Shown here piece by piece: positions 52,630 to 62,849 of a DNA stretch of 64,000 nucleotides. Within the stretch, counting starts at the first letter, position 1. Every line of letters begins with the position of its first letter. The stretch is from JBBREP01 sp963716525. Lineage in GTDB: Bacteria; Actinomycetota; Acidimicrobiia; IMCC26256; PALSA-610. Location of the stretch: assembly GCA_963716525.1 (NCBI GenBank), contig OY970315.1, positions 1,488,001 through 1,552,000 on the forward strand. Direction: 5' to 3'. A program made the position numbers and the translations under genes. Under the pieces are notes generated by a model. It saw only the letters and a program-made list of their open reading frames with translations. It searched no databases and was not told the origin of the DNA.

Positions 52630-52635
52630 TATCCT
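52630..52635 (+). promoter_or_regulatory. putative -10 element (TATCCT), leaderless
   Basis: TATCCT ends 10 nt before the ATG of the membrane protein gene, immediately after the GH4 stop. Confidence 0.4.
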
Positions 52636-52645
52636 CAGCTCCGGC

Positions 52646-53392
52646 ATGGTTGTCTCGCTCGCGCTCGTGGCCACCGCGATCGCGACGCTGTTCGCCCAGG
52701 CGACGGGCGTGCGCTACAGCCAGGGCCGCAAGCCGCATCACCGCGCGTGGACGATCGCGCTCGCCCTGTTCGCGCTGGCGTCGGCGATGCTGACGCTCGG
52801 TGCCACCAACGGTTGGGACGCGCCGAAGTTCCGCGCCTTCTACCTGTTCGGCGCGGTGCTCGACGTGCCCTGGCTCGCGCTCGGCACGGTCTACCTCCTC
52901 GGCTCGACGGCGCTGGGCCGGCGGGTGGAGACCGCGGTGTGGTGCTTCACCGGTCTCGCCGTGGGTGTGCTGTGCAGCGCGCCGCTGCATCGCGCCGCCA
53001 TCACCGTCGACCAGATCCCCGACGGCAAGGCGGTGTTCGGCGCGTGGCCGCGCGTGCTTGCCGGTGTGGGCAGCGGCGTGGGCGCGACGGTGGTGTTCGT
53101 GGGCGCGGTGTGGTCGGCCGTGCGGCTCGTGCGCGCGCGCGAGGGCAACGACGTCGCCCGCCGGATCGCCGGCGGCAACGCGCTCATCGCGCTGGGCACG
53201 CTGGTGCTTGGTTCCACCGGCACGTTGAAGGGTGTGGCGGGCGGCAAGGACGAGGCGTTCGCGCTCGGTGTCGCCGTGGGCATCGCGCTCATCTACGCGG
53301 GTTTCGCGGTGGCCACCCCGCGGCCGGCGCGGCGCGCTACGGCGCCGGTCGCGCCGGTCCCCGCAGCGCCCGGCGCAGCACCTTCCCCGTGA
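52646..53392 (+). CDS. polytopic membrane protein of unknown function
   Basis: 248 residues with about seven membrane helices, the first at the N-terminus ('VVSLALVATAIATLFAQATG') and the last 'LGVAVGIALIYAGFAVA', and a Pro/Ala-rich C-terminus. A conserved-looking loop 'RKPHHRAWTIALALFALAS' follows the first helix. No family is recognised. The last 56 bp overlap the end of the convergent acyl-CoA synthetase gene. Confidence 0.7.
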   Translation: MVVSLALVATAIATLFAQATGVRYSQGRKPHHRAWTIALALFALASAMLTLGATNGWDAPKFRAFYLFGAVLDVPWLALGTVYLLGSTALGRRVETAVWCFTGLAVGVLCSAPLHRAAITVDQIPDGKAVFGAWPRVLAGVGSGVGATVVFVGAVWSAVRLVRAREGNDVARRIAGGNALIALGTLVLGSTGTLKGVAGGKDEAFALGVAVGIALIYAGFAVATPRPARRATAPVAPVPAAPGAAPSP

Positions 53393-54773
53393 ACGTGTGC
53401 GGCAGCTCGCCCACGATCTCGAAGCGGGCCGGGATCTTGTAGCGCGCGAGCCGCGGCCGCAGGTGCGCGATGAGCTGCGTCGCGGTCGGCGGGTCGGCCG
53501 GATCGCGCGGCACCACGAACGCCACGACCCGCTCGCCGCTGCGCTCGTCGTCCTCGCCGACCACCGCCGCCTCGGCCACGGCATCGTGGGCGAGCAGCTC
53601 GTCTTCGACCTCGGCCGGGAACACGTTGAAGCCCGACACGATGATGAGGTCCTTCGATCGGTCCACGAGCGTGAGCCAACCGTCGGCGCCGGCAACCGCG
53701 ATGTCGCCGGTGCGCAACCAGCCGTCGGCGGTGAGCACGGCTGCGGTCTGCTCGGGGTCGTTCCAGTAGCCCTTGAACACGTTGGGCCCGCGCACCCAGA
53801 TCTCGCCGGGGTCACCCACGAGCGCGTCGTCACCGTCCTCGGCCACGAGCCGCACCTCGACGCCCGGCAGGGGAGGGCCGATCGAGCCCGCGCGCACCGC
53901 CCGGTCGACGGCCGTGGTCGCCACGATCGGCGACGCCTCGGTGAGCCCGTACCCGTCGTGCACGCTGACACCGAAGCGGTCGGCGAACGCGCGCGGGAGC
54001 GTGGGGCCGAGCGCCGCCGCGCCCGACACCGCGAGCCGCACGTGCGCGAACGTGTCGTCGGGGATGCCTGCGGCGAGGAACGCCGAGAAGACCGCCGGCA
54101 CCGCGGCGAGCGTCGTCACGCCGCCGGCGCGCACCGCCACCGCGGTCTCGGCCGGATGGAACGACTCCACGAGGAGCACCGCAGCGCCGCGGTGCAGCGC
54201 GCATCCGAGCACGACGTTGAGCCCGTACACGTGGAAGAGCGGCAGCACGCCGAGCGCGACGTCGTCGGGCGTGAGCGCGAGCCGCCCGACCGCGGCTACC
54301 TGTTCGAGGTTCGCGAGCAGCGAGCCGTGGGTGAGCATGGCGGCCTTCGGCGCGCCGGCGGTGCCCGAGGTGAACAGGCACACCGCGGTGGTGGTGCCGT
54401 CGACGTCGGTGCTGGTGTGCTCGCCGGTGCCTCCCGCGGCCTCGAGCTCGCCGACGGCGCCGGAGTCGATGCGCAGCGCGGCGCCGACCGCGGCGAGCTC
54501 CCGATCGATCTCGGCGGGTGGTGACGACGGGTCGACCGGCACCGCGACCTGCCCGGCCCGCAGGGCCGCGAGGTAGGCCACGACGAACTCGGTGCGGTTC
54601 GTGATCACGATGCCGACGCGGTCGCCGGCGTGGCCCCGGGCCGAGAGGGCGGCCGCCACCCGGCGGGAGCGGTGCTCGAGGTCGGCGTAGGTGGCGACGA
54701 TCGCGCCCGCGGGGTCGACGAGCGCGCGCTGGTGGGGGGCGCCGCCGCGCACGAGGATCTCGCCGAGGTTCAC
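53337..54773 (-). CDS. acyl-CoA synthetase (AMP-binding, ANL family)
   Basis: 478 residues. The P-loop-like 'LFTSGTAGAPKAAMLTH', the adenylate motif 'VHDGYGLTEASPIV', 'TGDIAVAGADGWLTLVDRSK' with the hinge Asp/Lys, and the catalytic lysine in 'HTFTGKVLRRAL' are all intact. It activates a carboxylic acid, probably a fatty acid, as its CoA ester. I chose GTG 54773 ('MNLGEILVRGG'), as an in-frame ATG at 54830 adds residues unlike the family start. It is a single gene, convergent with the membrane protein. Confidence 0.9.
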   Translation of the reverse strand: MNLGEILVRGGAPHQRALVDPAGAIVATYADLEHRSRRVAAALSARGHAGDRVGIVITNRTEFVVAYLAALRAGQVAVPVDPSSPPAEIDRELAAVGAALRIDSGAVGELEAAGGTGEHTSTDVDGTTTAVCLFTSGTAGAPKAAMLTHGSLLANLEQVAAVGRLALTPDDVALGVLPLFHVYGLNVVLGCALHRGAAVLLVESFHPAETAVAVRAGGVTTLAAVPAVFSAFLAAGIPDDTFAHVRLAVSGAAALGPTLPRAFADRFGVSVHDGYGLTEASPIVATTAVDRAVRAGSIGPPLPGVEVRLVAEDGDDALVGDPGEIWVRGPNVFKGYWNDPEQTAAVLTADGWLRTGDIAVAGADGWLTLVDRSKDLIIVSGFNVFPAEVEDELLAHDAVAEAAVVGEDDERSGERVVAFVVPRDPADPPTATQLIAHLRPRLARYKIPARFEIVGELPHTFTGKVLRRALRGPARPAP

Positions 54774-55277
54774 GGGCCCGCCACTGTAGGAGTGGTGGGG
54801 CGGTCCGGTCGAGTGTGGCGTTGTGACCACGGACCGTGAGATTTCTCGTCAAGGTTTGCGCTGTTCGTGCCGTTCATACCAGTGTCCCCGCCACTCCAGC
54901 GGGGGATCGACCAGGGTTCCGGCCGCGTTGGCGAGGGCGTCGTGGAACCGGCATCGCACGGGGTGCCGGCCCACACGTAGCCTCCCAGCCCGCCCCAATC
55001 GCCCCCGCTCGCGGGGCCGGAACCCAGACACTTCTTCCTTGCCCACGCCGCAGTCGCGGCCGGCGAGTGGGTCGCCCGGAAGTGAGTCGCCCGGACCGGC
55101 GCAGCGGCGAAGATCGAGCGCAGCGACATCGAGCACGCGCAGCGTGTGAGCGGCCGATGCGGGGCCGGGCGTCGCGGACGAGATCTGGTGCGCTGAGCCC
55201 TTGAAGTTGGGTCTGCGCGCGCGGTCCGAAGTAGTTTGCGAAGACGCGAACCGGCCCGTTCTCTGAGGTGATGTGAC
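54774..55277. other. 504-bp region upstream of the nuo operon, no gene seen
   Basis: Several short frames are open on both strands but have no start context or family similarity. A short direct repeat (gtcgcccgga, twice near 55069-55094) is present. TTGAAG (55201) and TAGTTT (55232) could be promoter boxes but their spacing is too long. The nuo promoter must lie here. Confidence 0.5.
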
Positions 55278-55748
55278 GTGCTCGTCTACTTGCCCATCTT
55301 GGTGATGATCGGGCTCGTGTTCGTGTTCTGCCTGGGGTCGTTCGTCGCGAGCGTGCTGCTCGCGCCGAGCTCGCCGAACGCGGCGAAGGAGGCCCCGTAC
55401 GAGTGCGGCATCGTGCCCGAGGTGGAGCCGGCCGAGCGGTTTCCGGTGAAGTTCTACCTGGTCGCGATGAGCTTCATCGTGCTCGACGTCGAGATCGTGT
55501 TCCTCTACCCGTTCGCCACCGTGTTCCGGGAGCTCGGCGCCTTCGGTTTCGGGCTGATGGCGGTGTTCGTGGCCGCGCTGCTGATCCCGTTCGGCTACCT
55601 CCTGTCGGTGGGCGCGCTGTCATGGGGCCCGCGCCAGGTTGCCGACACGATGCGGGCGCTCACCCCGGTGCTGCGGGCCAAGGTCGCGGTGTTCGACCCG
55701 GCGCCGCGCTCCACCGGTGCCGGTGCCGGTGAAGGCGAGGCGGCCTGA
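55278..55748 (+). CDS. nuoA: NADH-quinone oxidoreductase subunit A
   Basis: 156 residues, three membrane helices. 'PYECGIVPEVEPAERFPVKF' followed by 'YLVAMSFIVLDVEIVFLYPF' is the NuoA signature, with the conserved acidic residues of the membrane arm. The C-terminal tail is about 30 residues longer than in short homologues. GTG start. The stop overlaps the nuoB start (TGATG). Confidence 0.95.
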   Translation: MLVYLPILVMIGLVFVFCLGSFVASVLLAPSSPNAAKEAPYECGIVPEVEPAERFPVKFYLVAMSFIVLDVEIVFLYPFATVFRELGAFGFGLMAVFVAALLIPFGYLLSVGALSWGPRQVADTMRALTPVLRAKVAVFDPAPRSTGAGAGEGEAA

Positions 55749-56293
55749 TGCCCGCGCACATCGGCCTCGAGGGCATCCCGCACAACTTCGTCACCGGCCG
55801 CCTCGAGGATCTCGTGCGCTGGGCCCGCCGCAACTCGGTGATGCCGGCCACGTTCGGGCTCGCGTGCTGCGCGCTGGAGATGATGGCCACCGGCGCGGCG
55901 CATTATGACCTGGCCCGCTTCGGCATGGAGACGTTCCGGGCCAGCCCGCGCCAGGCCGATCTCATGATCGTCGCCGGGCGCGTGAGCCAGAAGATGGCGC
56001 CGGTGCTGCGCCAGGTCTACGACCAGATGGTCGAGCCGAAGTGGGTGATCTCCATGGGCGTGTGCGCGAGCAGCGGCGGCATGTTCAACAACTACGCGAT
56101 CGTGCAGGGCGTCGACCAGATCGTGCCCGTCGACGTGTACGTGCCGGGCTGCCCACCCGGGCCCGAGACGCTGCTGCACGGCATCCTCACGCTCCACGAC
56201 ATGATCCGCACCGGTGAGCTCCTGCGCCGCCGCGAAGCCAGCCCGAGCGGCGGCGCCGCGGTCGCGCTCCAGCCCGCGCCCGCAACCGCCTAA
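55748..56293 (+). CDS. nuoB: NADH-quinone oxidoreductase subunit B
   Basis: 181 residues. Carries cluster N2: 'GLACCALEMMATGAAHYD', 'SMGVCASSGGMFNNYAIVQG' and 'YVPGCPPGPETLLHGI' supply the four cysteines. A Pro/Ala-rich tail ends the protein. It couples electron transfer from the Fe-S chain to quinone. Confidence 0.96.
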   Translation: MPAHIGLEGIPHNFVTGRLEDLVRWARRNSVMPATFGLACCALEMMATGAAHYDLARFGMETFRASPRQADLMIVAGRVSQKMAPVLRQVYDQMVEPKWVISMGVCASSGGMFNNYAIVQGVDQIVPVDVYVPGCPPGPETLLHGILTLHDMIRTGELLRRREASPSGGAAVALQPAPATA

Positions 56294-56334
56294 TCGCAGA
56301 CCGGATTGACACGACCCGTGCCCGAGGCCGCCCG

Positions 56335-56907
56335 ATGACCGACGCAGTTCGTGAACCAGATCACGAGCAGGCCGAGCCGGACGAGCAGCCGGGCGCGGGG
56401 ATACCCCACCCGCTGGCGGCGGCGATCTGTGCACGCTTCGCGGGGTCGGTCTTCCACGAGAGCCACGGCCAGCCGGTCGTGTACGTCCACAAGTCGGTGT
56501 TCGCCGACGTCGCGACGATGCTGCACGACGAGGAGCAGGTCACGATGTGCCTCGACGTCACGTGTGTCGACCACCTTGCCGACCAGGTCCGCCACTGCGC
56601 GCCGGGCGTGGCGCCCGAGCGCTTCGAGGTCGTGGCGAACTTCCTCTCCCACGCGCGCAATCACCGCGTCCGCGTGATCTGCGAGGTACCGGCCGACGAC
56701 ACGAGCGTCCCGTCGCTCACGGGTGTGTTCCCGGGCACCAACTTCGGCGAGCGTGAGGTCTACGACCTGTTCGGCATCACGTTCGAGGGTCATCCCGACC
56801 TCACCCGCATCCTCATGCCCGACGACTGGGTCGGTCACCCGCTGCGCAAGGACGATGCGCCGAGCCGGGTGCCGGTCACCTTCAAGGGAGACCCGGCCCC
56901 ACGATGA
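56335..56907 (+). CDS. nuoC: NADH-quinone oxidoreductase subunit C
   Basis: 190 residues. The 30-kDa subunit motif is seen as 'GVFPGTNFGEREVYDLFGI' then 'TFEGHPDLTRILMPDDW' and 'GHPLRKDDAP'. It is a separate gene, not fused to nuoD. There is a 41-nt gap after nuoB and an ATGA overlap with nuoD. Confidence 0.94.
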   Translation: MTDAVREPDHEQAEPDEQPGAGIPHPLAAAICARFAGSVFHESHGQPVVYVHKSVFADVATMLHDEEQVTMCLDVTCVDHLADQVRHCAPGVAPERFEVVANFLSHARNHRVRVICEVPADDTSVPSLTGVFPGTNFGEREVYDLFGITFEGHPDLTRILMPDDWVGHPLRKDDAPSRVPVTFKGDPAPR

Positions 56908-58208
56908 CACTGCACTCCGGACACCACACCGAATCCGACGCAGAGATCCAGCGCCTCGTCCATCAGACCGACGAGGGCGCGCAGGAGCTCGTGAGCAACC
57001 GCGAGCTCGTCCTCACGGGGTCGCCGTGGCCCGAGGACGAGGTCGGCGACACGATGGTCATCAACATGGGGCCGCAGCACCCGTCGACGCACGGCGTGCT
57101 GCGCATCATGATGGAACTCGACTCGGAGTCGGTGCTGCAGGCGAAGGCGGTCATCGGCTACCTGCACACCGGCATGGAGAAGACGGGCGAGGAGCTGACG
57201 TACGTGCAGGGCTGCACGAACGTCACGCGCATGGACTACGCGTCGCCCCTGTCGAACGAGCTCGTCTACTGCATGGCGGTCGAACGCCTGCTCGACATCG
57301 AGGTGCCCGACCGAGCCCAGTGGATGCGCATGATGCTCGTCGAGCTGAACCGCATCAGCTCGCACCTGCTGTTCCAGGCCACGAACGGCATGGACATCGG
57401 CGCGGTGTCGATGATGCTCTACGGCTGGCGCGACCGCGAGGAAGTACTGCGCCTGCTCGAAATGATCACCGGCTTGCGGATGAACCACAACTTCATCCGG
57501 GTGGGCGGCATCGCGGCCGACCTGCCCGACGGGTGGCAGGAGGCCACGCTCTCCACGCTCGAGGGTGTGGCACGAGGCGTCGACGAGTACGACGACCTCC
57601 TGTCGGCCAATCCGATCTGGCGCGAGCGCACCGTTGGCGTGGGCGTGATCACCACCGAGGAGTGCCTCGCGCACTCGATCACCGGGCCGATCCTGCGCAG
57701 CACCGGCTTCGCGTGGGACCTGCGCAAGGCGCAGCCCTACTTGCACTACGACGACGTCGACTTCGACATCATCTACACCGATCACGGCGACGTGTTCGAC
57801 CGCTACCAGATCCGTCTCGAGGAGATCCGCGAGTCGATCAAGATCGTGCAGCAGTGTGTGAAGCACATGCCGAAGGGCGACTACCGCGTGCAGGATCTGA
57901 AGATCACGCCGCCGCCGCGCGCCCGGATCGACGAGTCGATGGAAGCCCTGATCCACCACTTCAAGCTGTTCACGGAAGGCTTTCGCGTGCCCGCGGGCGA
58001 GACGTACGCCACCGTCGAGAGCCCGCGCGGTGAGATCGGCTGCTACCTCGTGAGCGACGGCACGTCGAAGCCGGCGCGCATGCACATTCGCGGGCCGTCG
58101 TTCTACAACCTCCAGTCGATGGGCCCGATGGTGAAGGACGCGCTCGTGGCGGACGCCGTGGCGATCGTGTCGTCCATCGACCCGATCATGGGCGAGGTCG
58201 ACCGATGA
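56904..58208 (+). CDS. nuoD: NADH-quinone oxidoreductase subunit D
   Basis: 434 residues, the 49-kDa subunit that lines the quinone site. 'NMGPQHPSTHGVLRIMMELD', 'VIGYLHTGMEKTGE', 'RIRGPS'-type C-terminal 'ARMHIRGPSFYNLQ' and the ending 'SIDPIMGEVDR' are fully typical. The frame is intact. The start overlaps nuoC and the stop overlaps nuoE. Confidence 0.96.
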   Translation: MTLHSGHHTESDAEIQRLVHQTDEGAQELVSNRELVLTGSPWPEDEVGDTMVINMGPQHPSTHGVLRIMMELDSESVLQAKAVIGYLHTGMEKTGEELTYVQGCTNVTRMDYASPLSNELVYCMAVERLLDIEVPDRAQWMRMMLVELNRISSHLLFQATNGMDIGAVSMMLYGWRDREEVLRLLEMITGLRMNHNFIRVGGIAADLPDGWQEATLSTLEGVARGVDEYDDLLSANPIWRERTVGVGVITTEECLAHSITGPILRSTGFAWDLRKAQPYLHYDDVDFDIIYTDHGDVFDRYQIRLEEIRESIKIVQQCVKHMPKGDYRVQDLKITPPPRARIDESMEALIHHFKLFTEGFRVPAGETYATVESPRGEIGCYLVSDGTSKPARMHIRGPSFYNLQSMGPMVKDALVADAVAIVSSIDPIMGEVDR

Positions 58209-58777
58209 CCGCCGGTACGCCGCCGGTCGACCCGTCGGGCCAGCCCACCGGCTCGAGCACGAGTCGCGCGCCCACCACGGTCGAACCGTCACCGCGCAGC
58301 GAGCGTTATCGCGCGGGTGGCCGAGATCGTGGCGCAGTACCCGAATCCGCACTCGGCGATCCTGCCGCTCGCGCATCTCGCGCAGGACACCGACGGTTGG
58401 CTGAGCCCGGAGGCGATGGAGGAGATCGCCGAGGCGTGCCACACGACCCCGGCCGACGTGTTCGGAGTCTGTTCCTTCTACTCGATGTTCAAGCAGCGAC
58501 CGTGCGGCCGTCTCGTGGTGTCGGTGTGCACGAACGTCACCTGCCTCGTGCTCGGCGGTCCCGAGCTCTACGAGCATCTCGAGCACCATTACGCCACCGA
58601 CCCCGACGTGTTCGTGGAAGAGGTGGAGTGCCTCGCGGCGTGCGACCACGCGCCGCTCATGCAAGTGAACTACGACTACCACGGCCATCTCACGAACGAG
58701 TCGGCGGAACAGATCGTGGAGGAGTACAAGTCGGGCGTACGCACGGCGCGTGGGGTGTCGGGCGGAAAGGGCATCTC

Positions 58778-58781
<4 letters not shown>
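58205..58781 (+). CDS. nuoE: NADH-quinone oxidoreductase subunit E (frame break)
   Basis: About 192 codons. The first 35 residues ('MTAGTPPVDPSGQPTG...') are in one frame from ATG 58205, which overlaps the nuoD stop. After a break in 'atcgcgcggg' near 58310 the protein continues 'VAEIVAQYPNPHSAILPLAH'. The [2Fe-2S] cysteines are in 'VCTNVTC' and 'CLAACDHAPLMQVN'. Thioredoxin-like fold, NADH-side electron transfer. Confidence 0.92.
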
Positions 58782-60177
<1,396 letters not shown>

Positions 60178-60181
<4 letters not shown>

Positions 60182-62849
60182 GCGATGGACCGACGGCGCC
60201 CGAGACGGCCAAGGTGGTGATTGACGGCATCACCGTCGAGGCGAAGCCGGGCGAGATGTTGATCAAGGTGGCGCAGGACAACGGCGTCTACATCCCTCGC
60301 TTCTGCTGGCACGAGCGCATGAAGCCCGTGGGCATGTGCCGCATGTGCCTCGTGGAGGTCGAGGGCCTGCGCGGTCTGCCGCCCGCGTGCACCGTGGCCG
60401 TCACCGACGGGATGGTGTGCAACACGCAGACGCCCGCGGTGAAGCAGGCACAGGACGACGTGCTCGAGTTCCTGCTCGTGAACCACCCGCTCGACTGCCC
60501 GGTGTGCGACCGCGGCGGCGAGTGCCCGCTGCAGGACACCACGTTGTCGTTCGGCCCGGGCGAGAGCCGCTTCGTGGAGGAGAAGCGCCATTTCGAGAAG
60601 CCGATCGCGATCAGCGAGACGGTGCTGCTCGACCGCGAGCGCTGCATCCAGTGCGCCGCGCTGCACGCGCTTCGCCGACGAGATCGCCGGCGATCCGCTG
60701 ATCAGCTTCGTCGACCGCGGTGAGCACACCCAGGTGCTGAACCACCCGTCCCATCCGTTCGCGTCGTACTTCTCGGGCAACGTCGTGCAGATCTGCCCGG
60801 TCGGCGCGCTCACCGCGAAGCCCTACCGGTTCAAGGCCCGGCCGTGGGACCTCGAGACCGTGGAGACGAGCTGCACGCAGTGCGCGGTGCAGTGCCGCGG
60901 CGCGCTGCAGAGCACGAGCAACCGCCTCGTGCGGCTCCTCGCGATCGACAGCGACCCCGTGAACCAGGGCTGGCTGTGCGACCGCGGCCGCTTCGGGTTC
61001 GAGTACGTGCACAGCGACGCCCGCGTCGTCGCGCCCCGCGTGGGCGGCGACGACGTGAGCTGGCCCGAGGCGCTCGACGCGGCCGCCGACGTGCTGCGCA
61101 AGGCCCGCGATTTGCACGGTGCCGAGTCGATCGCGGTGCTAGGCGGCGCGCGGGGCACGAACGAGGACGCGTACGCGTGGGTGCGGCTCGCCAAGGACGT
61201 GCTCGGCACCGACAACGTGGATTGCCAGCTCGGTGACGGCCTGCCCGCCGAGGTCGTGCTCGGCCTGCCGCGCGCGGCGATCGGCGACTGCGATCGCGCC
61301 GCGGCGATCGTGCTGCTCGGGCCCGACCTGAAAGAAGAATTGCCCGTGCTGCACCTCAGGGTGCGGCGCGCGGCGCGCGAGCTCGGCGTGCCGATCGTCG
61401 ACCTGCTGCCCGAGTTCACGCACGGTCTCACCAGCGAGGTCACCTTCGCGCTCACGCCGCGCCCCGGCGAGCAGCACGACGTCGCGCAGCTTCTCGCAGC
61501 GGCGTTGGGAACGGGCGATAATGCGGCGCAGATTCCCGACGCGGTGCGCGCCGCGGCCGACGCCATCAAGGCGCGCGACGGCGACGTCGTGGTGATCCTC
61601 GGTCGCTCGAACCTGGCCGAGCGGCCCGAGTTCACGATGCGCGCCGCGGCTGCGCTCGCCGCGCTGCCGAACGTGCGCTTCCTGTCCGCGCTGCACCGCT
61701 CGAACGTGCACGGCGCGCTCGACGCCGGCTTCGCGCCCGGCATGCTCCCGGGTCGCGTTCGCGCTCACCGACAGCGCGACCGCGCTCGAGGTGTGGGGTC
61801 GCGTGCCCGAGGCTCGCGGGCTCGACGCCGAAGGCATCCTTCGTGCGGCCGCCGAGGGTTCGGTGAAGGCGCTCGTGCTCGTGGGCTGTGATCCGGTCGG
61901 CGACTTCGTCGACCGCGACCTCGCCACCCGGGCGCTCGCGAACGTCGATGCCGTGATCGCGGTCGACGCCTTCGTGAACGAGTCGAACCGCCGGGCCGAG
62001 GTGCTGCTCGCGTCCACGCTGTGGGGCGAGAAGTCGGGCACGGCCGGCAACGTCGAGGGCCGGGTACAGACGCTGAACCGCAAGGTGTCGCCCGAGGGCG
62101 CGTCGATGGACGACTGGCGCATCGCCGCCGAGCTCGCGTTCCGGCTCGGCGCCGACTTCGACCTCGAGACCGTCGACGAGGTCACCGACGAACTGGCCCG
62201 GGTCGGGCCCGCGTTCACGGGCGTCACCGCCCTGCTGCTGCGCGACACGCGCGACGGCGTGGTGCTGCCGCTGCAGGAGCACGCCGGCGAGATCGTGTGG
62301 CGGCGGCCGGGTGCGTCGCTCACCGACCAGCCGTCGTGGGAGCCGATCAAGGTCGACGCGCTCGAGCCACCCGAACCCGAAGCGCACATCGACGGTGATG
62401 CCCGCGCGCCTGAATCCGACGACCCCGACCTCGCCGCCGCGCCGCTCACCGCGGCGGCGCTCGGCGCCGAACCGCACGAGTTCCTCACCTGGGACCGCGA
62501 GGTGGCCGAGCTGCCCGCACCCGGGCGCGACGCGTACGCGCTGCGCCTGGTGAGCGGCCGCCCGCTCTACGACGACGGCGCGACGGTCCGGCACTCGCAG
62601 TCGGTCCACAACCTCACGGTCACCGTCGAGCTGCTCCTGGCGGCGCCCGACATGCAACGGCTCGGCGTCACGAACGGCACCCCGGTGAAGGTCACGAGCG
62701 CGCACACGTCGCTCACCGTGCCGGTGCGGGCCGTGCGAGGCGTTGCGCCGGGTACCGCGCAGCTCGCCATGTCGGGCCCCGGCACCGCCAGCGCGCTCGT
62801 CGACGCAGGCGCGCCCGTCACCGACATCAGAGTGGAGACGGTCAGGTGA
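60178..62849 (+). CDS. nuoG: NADH-quinone oxidoreductase subunit G (two frame breaks)
   Basis: About 890 codons. N-terminal Fe-S domain: 'CWHERMKPVGMCRMC', 'CPVCDRGGECPLQD' and, after a break near 60656, the rest of the 'RCIQCARC' motif and 'ICPVGALT'. 'CTQCAVQC' with a later Cys in 'GWLCDRGRF' are ligands for the extra cluster N7, found only in some bacteria. The molybdopterin-oxidoreductase-like part follows, with a second break near 61755 before 'GRVPEARGLDAEGIL'. GTG start, overlapping nuoF. Confidence 0.93.

Noticed and set aside
49634..53971. Very long open frame (about 1,445 codons) on the minus strand
   Set aside because: It is antisense to clear genes (CAP protein, GH4, membrane protein), low-complexity in composition and shows no domains; it arises from GC-rich codon bias.
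54836..55204. Small genes in the gap upstream of nuoA
   Set aside because: Open frames on both strands have Arg/Pro-rich products, no ribosome binding site and no family similarity.
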